From VRUE01 sp963715625 (GTDB lineage: Bacteria; Actinomycetota; Thermoleophilia; Solirubrobacterales; 70-9): a DNA stretch of 64,000 bases. The notes below the pieces were generated by a model. That model was not told the origin of the DNA and did no database searches. It was given only the letters and a program-made list of their open reading frames with translations. The position numbers and the translations under genes were made by a program. Shown in pieces: positions 58,208 through 64,000 of the stretch (positions within the stretch are counted from its first letter, which is position 1; every line of letters begins with the position of its first letter). The stretch spans positions 930,001 to 994,000 of the forward strand of contig OY970260.1 in assembly GCA_963715625.1 (NCBI GenBank), written 5' to 3'.

Positions 58208-59805
58208 CAGAACAGGGACATGCCGGGCGCAACCGGGACTTCGACCAGCTCGGGATGGGGGGAGGCGAGCGCCTTGGCCAGAGCGTCGCGGACCTCGTCG
58301 CGGTCCCTGGCGCGCTGCGCCGTCACCCCGTAGCCCTCGGCGACCGCGGCGACGTCGAGGGCGGGGAGGTCGAGCCCGGGCGCGCCCGCCACCTGCTCGA
58401 CCTCGGCGAACCACTTGAGGATCGCGTACTCCTCGTTGCGCAGGACGAGGAAGGTGACCGGGACCTTGTAGGCGGCGGCGGTCCAGAAGGCGGCGATCGC
58501 GTACTGCGCCGAGCCCTCGCCGAGCACGCAGACGACCGGGCGGTCGGGCTGGGCCAGCTGCACCCCTATCGAGGCGGCGAGGCCGAAGCCGAGGCCGCCG
58601 CCGGCCGAAAAGTAGTAGCTGCCGGGGCGCGAGAGGCGCAGCTGGTTGCGCAGGGCGAGGGTGCTGGCGGGGGACTCGAGCACGACGATCCCGTCCTCCG
58701 GGAAGACCTCGCCCAGGGCCGTGTGGACGGTCGAGGAGTCGAGCGGGTCGGCGGGCGGGATTTCCTGCGGGCCGGGGTTCGGCTCCGGGGCCGGGCGCGA
58801 TGACTCGGGCAGGTCCTCGAGCAGTGCCGCCAGGGTCAGCTTCACGTCGGCGACCAGCGCGTCTCCCATCGGCGCCCGCGCCGCCTCGTCGGGGTCGCTG
58901 ACGATCGCGACCAGCTTCGCCCCCTCCGGCAGCAGGGGGCCGGGGATGTGCGGGTAGTAGGGGAAGACCGAGCTGCCGAAGACGAGGATCAGGTCGTGGC
59001 CCTCGAGCGTCTGGGCGACCGGGCCGATCGCCGGCGGCAGCACGCCGCGGTAGTTCGGGTGGTTCTCCGGGAAGCCGAGGCGGCCGCCGCCCGTCGCCGG
59101 TGTCGCCCAGACCGGCAGGCGCTGGCGCTCGGCGAGGGCGACCGCGAGGTCCCAGGCGCCGGAGGCGTCGACGTCGGGGCCGGCGACCATCACCGGGTTG
59201 GTGGCTGCCTCGAGCCGGTCGGCGAGGACGCGCACCGCGGCGGGGTCGGCGACCGCGCGGCCGTTGACCCGGCGCGAGATCGCCTCGCGCGCGTCGGCCT
59301 CGTCGACCTCGGCGTACCAGTCGTCCATCGGCAGCGAGACGAAGACCGGGCCCTTCGGCGGCAGGCCGGCAAGGTGGGTGCCGTGGGCCAGCGCAAGCGG
59401 CACGTCCTCGGCCCGGGCCGGCTCGTAGGACCACTTGACCAGCGGGTGCGGCATGCGGATCGCGTCGCGGTTGGTCAGGTTCGCCTGCAGGGTGATCTGC
59501 GCCCGTGCCTGCTGCCCGGCCGTGACCAGCACGGGCGAGTGGTTCGCCTGGGCGTTGAAGATCGCCCCCATCGCGTTGCCGACGCCCGGCGCGGTGTGCA
59601 GGTTGGCGACCGTCGTGCAGCCCGAGGCCTGGGCGAAGCCGTCGGCCATCCCGACCACGACCGCCTCCTGCAGCCCGAGCACGTAGCGGAAGTCGGAGGG
59701 AAAGTCGGCGAGCATCGGCAGCTCGGTCGAGCCGGGGTTGCCGAACATCGTCGTCATCCCCCGCTCGCGGAAGAGGTCGAAGCTGGCTTCGCGGACGGTG
59801 GGCAT
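58207..59805 (-). CDS. mdlC: Benzoylformate decarboxylase-like ThDP enzyme
   Basis: The 532-aa protein has the ThDP fold with residues matching benzoylformate decarboxylase: Ser in GNPGSTELP, the cofactor-activating Glu in GLQEAVVVGMADG, His in NLHTAPGVGN, and a His in YYPHIPG near the second catalytic position. It converts an aryl 2-oxoacid to the aldehyde and CO2. The metal motif is GEGSAQY instead of the usual GDGS, a conservative but uncommon change. Paired with the downstream D-2-hydroxyacid dehydrogenase it suggests a mandelate-like route. The start is ATG 59805. Confidence 0.8.
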   Translation of the reverse strand: MPTVREASFDLFRERGMTTMFGNPGSTELPMLADFPSDFRYVLGLQEAVVVGMADGFAQASGCTTVANLHTAPGVGNAMGAIFNAQANHSPVLVTAGQQARAQITLQANLTNRDAIRMPHPLVKWSYEPARAEDVPLALAHGTHLAGLPPKGPVFVSLPMDDWYAEVDEADAREAISRRVNGRAVADPAAVRVLADRLEAATNPVMVAGPDVDASGAWDLAVALAERQRLPVWATPATGGGRLGFPENHPNYRGVLPPAIGPVAQTLEGHDLILVFGSSVFPYYPHIPGPLLPEGAKLVAIVSDPDEAARAPMGDALVADVKLTLAALLEDLPESSRPAPEPNPGPQEIPPADPLDSSTVHTALGEVFPEDGIVVLESPASTLALRNQLRLSRPGSYYFSAGGGLGFGLAASIGVQLAQPDRPVVCVLGEGSAQYAIAAFWTAAAYKVPVTFLVLRNEEYAILKWFAEVEQVAGAPGLDLPALDVAAVAEGYGVTAQRARDRDEVRDALAKALASPHPELVEVPVAPGMSLF

Positions 59806-59871
59806 GCCGAGCGAACCCTATAGGCGCAATGCGATTCTCAAGGAGACGCTTGAGCGGTCGATACCGCAACC

Positions 59872-60552
59872 GTGGCATCGCCAGCGCTCGCCTACCGGGT
59901 CCTTTCCGCCACAGTCGCGCTTGCTGCCCTCTGCGCGATCCTGGCTGGGCCGGCGAGCGCTGGCCCAACTTCTACGCGTCTCGCCTACGCGACTGGGGAA
60001 ATCGTCCCGATCCCGGCCGCGATCCCGCACGAAGAGGGCGACATGGTTGACCGCCGCATCGTGCCCGACCTGCGCTGGATCGCCCAGCGCTTCCCGATCT
60101 ACGTCAACGACGGCTACTCCGGGCCGCTGCCGAACGGCGAACACGCCGGCTGCCAAGGCTGCCACGTCAAGCACTCCGACCACTACAACGGCCTCGCCGT
60201 CGACATCTCGCCGGTGAGCTGGAGCGACGAATGCGACGAGCACTGGCGCGGGATCACCCGCCTCGCCCTCTGGGCCGAGCCCGAGCAGAACAGCCCGGCG
60301 CCCCCCTTCCGCTGGGTCGGCTACGACGGCGACGCCGGGCACGGCTGCGGACACCACCTCCACCTCTCCTGGGAACACGCCGCCGCGCCGCAGTTCGAGA
60401 TCGCCGAATGGGTCGAAGTCTTCCCGGTCGGCGCCCAGACCGGTCTCAAGCCGCGCCACAAGCGCCCCAAGACTCCTCCGGCACCCCCGCCCGGCCCGTC
60501 CGGCGGCATCTCGACCGTCCACTCCGGCGGCGTCTCGCCCCGTGGCGACTGA
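59872..60552 (+). CDS. Secreted M15/VanY-like peptidoglycan peptidase
   Basis: The 226-aa product has a signal peptide (residues 1-30, ending AGPASAGP). The mature part shows the M15-type zinc pattern: SDHYNGLAVDI (His and Asp ligands) and GHHLHLSW (final His). A Cys pair (CQGCH) and a Pro-rich C-terminal tail (KTPPAPPPGPSGG) are additional. Such enzymes cut D-Ala-containing peptide cross-bridges in the cell wall. GTG 59872 is the only usable start after the in-frame stop at 59851; no well-placed Shine-Dalgarno is seen. Palindrome P7 follows 25 bases after the stop. Confidence 0.7.
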   Translation: MASPALAYRVLSATVALAALCAILAGPASAGPTSTRLAYATGEIVPIPAAIPHEEGDMVDRRIVPDLRWIAQRFPIYVNDGYSGPLPNGEHAGCQGCHVKHSDHYNGLAVDISPVSWSDECDEHWRGITRLALWAEPEQNSPAPPFRWVGYDGDAGHGCGHHLHLSWEHAAAPQFEIAEWVEVFPVGAQTGLKPRHKRPKTPPAPPPGPSGGISTVHSGGVSPRGD

Positions 60553-60577
60553 GGCTGGCGAGCGGCACCCCTTGGGC

Positions 60578-60645
60578 GGGCTCTTCGGGGGTCCCTCCCC
60601 AGGCCGCTTCGCGGGAGTTCCTGGGGAGGGACCCCCGAAGAGCCC
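60578..60645. repeat. Palindrome P7 (26-bp arms)
   Basis: Perfect 26-base arms 60578-60603 and 60620-60645 (core CTTCGGGGGTCCCTCCCC) around a 16-base loop, located between the M15-like gene and the next gene. It may act as terminator, but its arm length equals those of P5a and P6. Confidence 0.95.
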
Positions 60646-60735
60646 TCACATGAGTACACAAGCTTTGAGCACTGGCCATGCGGCGCTCCTGGCGGAAAGC
60701 TTTTTAGGCATGGGCGCTTCTAGGATTGCCGGCCG

Positions 60736-61203
60736 ATGCGTGTTCGGATCGCCATAGCGCTCTCGGCCGTCGCGGTCCTTGCCGGCTGCGGTTCTACGGA
60801 CGACTCGACGCCGGTCGCCTGCCTGGAAGGGGACGGCGTCTACCTCGCAGCTCTGAAGGGCGTCCCCGGCGCGGTGACCTTGCCCGGCGGCGCGCCGATC
60901 TCGACCTGCCTCGCCGAGAATCAGCAGGGGGGTGACCTGGCGACGGTTGGGGGCTCGATGATCGAGGTGGCCACCAAGCTCAACGCGGAGGCGCGCGAGG
61001 AGCCCGGCGGCCCTGCCAACCTGCGGCTCGGCTACCTGCTCGGCGCAGCCCAGCGCGGGGCCGACGGAACGCAGGGAATCCACGCCGAGCTGCTTCGCCG
61101 CCTCGCCGCCGCCGCCCGTTACAGCCCCGACAACCGGCCGCTGCCGGCGACCTTCCTCGACGCCTACAAGCGGGGCTTCGACGCGGGGCGCAGCCGCGGC
61201 TGA
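60736..61203 (+). CDS. Lipoprotein of unknown function
   Basis: The 155-aa protein starts MRVRIAIALSAVAVLAGCGS, a clear lipobox with Cys at residue 18, so it is anchored to the outer face of the membrane. The mature part begins with a DDSTPVACLEGDGVYL segment containing a second Cys that may pair with the Cys in APISTCLAEN, followed by helices (VGGSMIEVATKLNAEAREE, GIHAELLRRLAAAARY). No family is recognised. It lies 40 bases upstream of fumC in the same direction and may be co-transcribed. Confidence 0.7.
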   Translation: MRVRIAIALSAVAVLAGCGSTDDSTPVACLEGDGVYLAALKGVPGAVTLPGGAPISTCLAENQQGGDLATVGGSMIEVATKLNAEAREEPGGPANLRLGYLLGAAQRGADGTQGIHAELLRRLAAAARYSPDNRPLPATFLDAYKRGFDAGRSRG

Positions 61204-61243
61204 ATACGCTTGGTAGACAACGACTTCGATGGAGGCACGGACC

Positions 61244-62557
61244 TTGACTGAGCAGCTCTGGGGTGGCGAGACCACCAAGGCAGTGGACAACTTCCCGGTG
61301 TCGGGTGAGCGGGTGCCGGTGCCCGTCGTGCGCTGGCTGGGCCGGCTGAAGGCCGCCGCCGCGCTGGTCAACGGCGAGCTCGGGGGACTCGACCCGGCCC
61401 TGGCGGAGCGGATCGCGGCCGCGGGCGACGCGGTGGCGGCCGGCGAACACGACGACCAGTTCCCGGTCGACGTCTTCCAGACCGGCTCGGGCACCTCCTC
61501 GAACATGAACGCCAACGAGGTGCTCGCCAACCTCGCCGGCGACGGGGCGCACGCCAACGACCACGTCAACATGGGCCAGTCCTCCAACGACGTCTTCCCC
61601 TCCGCCGTCCACCTGGCGGCGCTGGGCGAGGTGACCCACGACCTGCTGCCCGCGATGGGGGGCCTCGAGGCGGCGCTGGAGGCCAAGGCCAAGCAGTTCG
61701 CCGACGTCGTCAAGGCCGGGCGCACCCACCTGATGGACGCGGTCCCGGTCACCCTCGGCCAGGAGTTCGGCGGCTACACCGCGCAGGTGCGCCTCGGCGT
61801 GCAGCGGGTCGAGGCGACGCTGCGCAGGGTCGGGCAGATCCCGCTCGGCGGCACCGCGACGGGCACCGGTCTCAACACCCACCCGGAGTTCGCCGCCAGG
61901 GTGCGCGAGAAGCTCGCCGCCGAGACGGGCCTGGAGATCTCCGCCCCGCTCGACCCCTTCGAGGCGCAGGGGAACCGCGACTCCCTGGTCGAGCTCTCCG
62001 GCGCGCTCAAGGTCTACGCCGTCTCGCTCAACAAGATCGCCAACGACCTGGCGCTGATGGGCTCCGGGCCCCGCGCCGGGCTCGCCGAGCTGCGCCTGCC
62101 CGAGCTGCAGAAGGGCTCCTCGATCATGCCGGGCAAGGTCAACCCGGTGATCCCCGAGGTGGTGATCCAGGTCGCCGCGCAGGTGATCGGCAACGACGCC
62201 GCGATCGCCGTCGCCGGCAGCCAGGGCCAGTTCGAGCTCAACGTGCGGGTGCCGCTGATCGCCCGCAACCTGCTCGACTCGATCAAGCTGCTCGCCTCCG
62301 CCTCGCGGCTGCTGAACGAGAAATGCGTCGCCGGCCTCGAGGCCAACGAGGAGATGACCGAGCGCCACGCCGAGGCGACCCTCGCCACGGCGACCGCGCT
62401 CAACCCCCACATCGGCTACGACCGAGCCGCCGACATCGTCAAGGCAGCGGCCGAGTCGGGTCGCAGCTTGCGGGAGGTAGCCCTGGAGCAAGGAGTAGAA
62501 CCGTCGGTCCTGGAGGAGGCCCTGGACCACCGCCGCATGGCAAGGCCGCACGACTAG
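61244..62557 (+). CDS. fumC: Class II fumarate hydratase
   Basis: The 437-aa protein has all class II fumarase motifs: FQTGSGTSSNMNANEV, HANDHVNMGQSSNDVFP, GRTHLMDAVPVTLGQEF, the catalytic signature GSSIMPGKVNPVIPE and the C-terminal NEEMTERH. It interconverts fumarate and malate in the TCA cycle. The TTG start at 61244 was preferred because GGAGG sits eight bases before it; the ATG at 61229 overlaps that site and has none of its own, but remains possible. The stop codon is at the edge of palindromic element E2. Confidence 0.9.
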   Translation: MTEQLWGGETTKAVDNFPVSGERVPVPVVRWLGRLKAAAALVNGELGGLDPALAERIAAAGDAVAAGEHDDQFPVDVFQTGSGTSSNMNANEVLANLAGDGAHANDHVNMGQSSNDVFPSAVHLAALGEVTHDLLPAMGGLEAALEAKAKQFADVVKAGRTHLMDAVPVTLGQEFGGYTAQVRLGVQRVEATLRRVGQIPLGGTATGTGLNTHPEFAARVREKLAAETGLEISAPLDPFEAQGNRDSLVELSGALKVYAVSLNKIANDLALMGSGPRAGLAELRLPELQKGSSIMPGKVNPVIPEVVIQVAAQVIGNDAAIAVAGSQGQFELNVRVPLIARNLLDSIKLLASASRLLNEKCVAGLEANEEMTERHAEATLATATALNPHIGYDRAADIVKAAAESGRSLREVALEQGVEPSVLEEALDHRRMARPHD

Positions 62558-62669
62558 AGCCCATCCCGGTAGGGGTGGAGCGTCTTGTACTTTTTGGTCA
62601 ACCCGGCTCTCGAAAGGCCGGTGCCGACCCACCAAAAAGTTAAGCGGAACCCCTACCGGGACGGGCTCT
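62556..62669. repeat. Palindromic element E2 (114 bp), second copy of E1
   Basis: Outer 21-bp arms (62556-62576 and 62649-62669) differ at one base; inner arms ACTTTTTGGT/ACCAAAAAGT lie at 62589-62598 and 62631-62640. Read on the minus strand it aligns with E1 (51097-51208), with GAGCC-N-GTCCC-N-GTAGG ends, TCCGCTTAACTTTTT and the complement of GGAGCGTCTTGTACTTTTT conserved. It fills the gap between the fumC stop and the convergent aldehyde dehydrogenase stop exactly. Confidence 0.9.
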
Positions 62670-64000
62670 ACCCCTGCAGGGTTATAAAGCGCTCCTCGGT
62701 CAGCTCCTGGACGGCGAATGCCGGCCCCTCGCGGGTGTTGCCGGAGTCCTTGACGCCGCCGTAGGGCATCTGGTCGGCGCGGAAAGTGGGGACCTCGTTG
62801 ATCAGGACGCCGCCGAACTCGAGCGTGCCGGCGGCCTCCAGGCCGCGGCCGACGTCGCGGGTGAAGACCCCGGCCTGGAGGCCGAACTTGGAGTCGTTGG
62901 CCATCCGCAGCGCCTCGGCGAAGTCGGCGTAGCGGTGGATCGTCGCCACCGGGCCGAAGACCTCCTCGCACCAGACCTTGGCCTCGCGCGGCGGCGAGCC
63001 CAGCAGCGTCGGGGCGAGGCAGCGGCCATCGTCGACCAGCTCGCCGCCGGTGAGAAGCTCCGCCCCGGCCGCGACCGCCTCCTCAACCCACTCCTTGACC
63101 CGGTCGCGGTCGCCGGATGAGATCAGCGGCCCGACGTCGGTCTCGGGGTCGAGCGGGTCGCCAACCCGCAGCGCCTCGGCGTTGGCGACGAGGCGCTCGG
63201 TAAAGGCGTCCGCGACGTCCTCCTGCACGAGCACCCGCTGGATCGAGATGCAGCTCTGGCCGGCGTGGGAGAAGGCGTGCAGCCTGGCCTTGTCCGCCGC
63301 CGTCTCCCAGTCGCCGTCGGAGTGGACGATCAGGGGCGCGTTGGAGCCCAGCTCCAGGTTGACCTTCTTGTGCGGGACGCGGCTGCGGATGCCCCAGCCG
63401 ACCCCGGCTGAGCCGGTGAAGGTGAGCGCTCGGGTCAGCTCGTGCTCGACGATCGCGTTGCCGACCTCCCTGCCAGGGCCGGGGACGACGCTGAGCCAGC
63501 CCTCGGGCAGGCCCGCCTCGACCAGGACCCCGGCCAACTTCAGCGCCGAGATCGGCGTCTGCCCGGCGGGCTTCAGCACGATCGCGTTGCCGGCGGCGAT
63601 CGCCGGGCCGAGCTTGTGGGCGACCAGGTTGAGTGGGAAGTTGAAGGGGCTGATCGCGCCGACGACGCCGTAGGGGACGCGCAGCATCACGCCGAGCTTG
63701 CCCGCCCCGGCCGGCGAGGCCTCCATCGGCACCGTGCCCCCGGTCAGCTTGCGCGCCTCGGTGGCGGAGAAGGTGAGTGTGTCGACGCAACGGGCAGCCT
63801 CGACCCGGGCGGTCTTCAGCGGCTTGCCGGCCTCGGCGGCGATCGTCAGGGCCAGGTCCTCGACCCGTTCGCCGACCAGCTCCGCGGCGCGGTCGAGCGT
63901 CGCCGCCCGCTCGTGCTGGGGGAAGTCGGCCGACTCGAAGGCGTCCTGGGCGGTCCTGGCGGCGCGGTCGACCAGAGCGGTGTCGCCTTCGGCGACCCGG
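62668..64000 (-). CDS. Aldehyde dehydrogenase, 5' end outside window
   Basis: The frame is open to the right edge, so the gene is truncated there. Visible ALDH features: VVGAISPFNFPLN, KPAGQTPISALKL, FTGSAGVGWGIRS, the catalytic Glu in LELGSNAPLIV, the catalytic Cys in HAGQSCISIQRV, and VFGPVATIHRY near the C-terminus. It oxidises aldehydes to acids with NAD(P)+. The FSHAGQSCIS form resembles succinate-semialdehyde or lactaldehyde-type members. Specificity is open; it could act on the aldehyde made by the decarboxylase at 58207-59805, though it is not in the same operon. Confidence 0.85.
   Translation of the reverse strand, partial: RVAEGDTALVDRAARTAQDAFESADFPQHERAATLDRAAELVGERVEDLALTIAAEAGKPLKTARVEAARCVDTLTFSATEARKLTGGTVPMEASPAGAGKLGVMLRVPYGVVGAISPFNFPLNLVAHKLGPAIAAGNAIVLKPAGQTPISALKLAGVLVEAGLPEGWLSVVPGPGREVGNAIVEHELTRALTFTGSAGVGWGIRSRVPHKKVNLELGSNAPLIVHSDGDWETAADKARLHAFSHAGQSCISIQRVLVQEDVADAFTERLVANAEALRVGDPLDPETDVGPLISSGDRDRVKEWVEEAVAAGAELLTGGELVDDGRCLAPTLLGSPPREAKVWCEEVFGPVATIHRYADFAEALRMANDSKFGLQAGVFTRDVGRGLEAAGTLEFGGVLINEVPTFRADQMPYGGVKDSGNTREGPAFAVQELTEERFITLQG

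Noticed and set aside
1..64000. CRISPR array, tRNA or rRNA gene
   Set aside because: No regularly spaced repeats and no recognisable tRNA or rRNA segments were seen on either strand by eye; a covariance-model scan would be needed to exclude a tRNA fully.

Overview
The window comes from a high-GC actinobacterium, most likely of the Thermoleophilia/Solirubrobacterales type. This is inferred from several features together: strong GC bias at third codon positions, frequent GTG and TTG starts, an actinobacterial c-di-AMP riboswitch in front of a secreted NlpC/P60-like enzyme, a PAC2-family protein, an AddB/AdnB-like Fe-S helicase-nuclease, a long-type IleRS, LexA boxes of the CGAAC-N4-GTTC kind, and secreted proteins with NGAVT-type repeats. 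No rRNA, tRNA, CRISPR array or complete insertion sequence was seen.

Layout. 0-9 kb: an edge-truncated NlpC/P60-like gene, a saccharopine-dehydrogenase-like oxidoreductase, an AT-richer secreted PQQ-propeller gene flanked by two copies of a 62-bp repeat, and a four-gene aromatic ring-cleavage operon (extradiol dioxygenase, FAH-type hydrolase, flavin hydroxylase, PNPOx) divergent from its likely TetR regulator. 9-16 kb: small membrane proteins (HdeD, DUF1003, AI-2E/PerM), a patatin phospholipase, an AbiE-like type IV toxin-antitoxin pair behind a long inverted-repeat operator, and an SDR. 16-21 kb: a c-di-AMP riboswitch with its NlpC/P60-like gene, then potA-potD-potB-potC (polyamine uptake; potB carries a +1 frameshift). 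21-28 kb: a HEPN/MNT pair, a trypsin-like protease, a propionyl-CoA-carboxylase-type beta subunit, an XRE regulator, VapBC and the large subunit of methylmalonyl-CoA mutase. The carboxylase and mutase suggest propionate/odd-chain metabolism.

28-41 kb: secreted repeat proteins, a predicted metalloprotein of unknown function, UDP-glucuronate decarboxylase, an ECF-sigma/zf-HC2/membrane fusion translationally coupled to a large secreted protein, a LexA-box locus, an IMPase-family phosphatase, a UvrD/AddB-like helicase-nuclease and a stand-alone AAA ATPase. 41-51 kb: PAC2 protein, a MacB-type ABC exporter with its TetR, two half-size TauE proteins, trehalose-phosphatase, PolX and a polyprenol-phosphate mannosyltransferase (both broken by +1 shifts), thioredoxin and a tautomerase. 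51-64 kb: ileS, SDR, a D-2-hydroxyacid dehydrogenase (FAD plus Fe-S) in an operon with a benzoylformate-decarboxylase-like enzyme, an M15-like peptidase, a lipoprotein, fumC and an edge-truncated aldehyde dehydrogenase.

The most unusual signal is a set of about ten long, nearly perfect palindromes between 28 and 63 kb. At least four lie inside open reading frames without breaking them (ileS, the D-2-hydroxyacid dehydrogenase, the helicase, a secreted protein) and supply linker or leader peptides. Two others are copies of one ~112-bp element wedged between convergent genes. They behave like Rickettsia palindromic elements, which I do not know to be described in this group. Separately, single-base insertions cluster at 49.0-50.4 kb; assembly error is the simplest reading.
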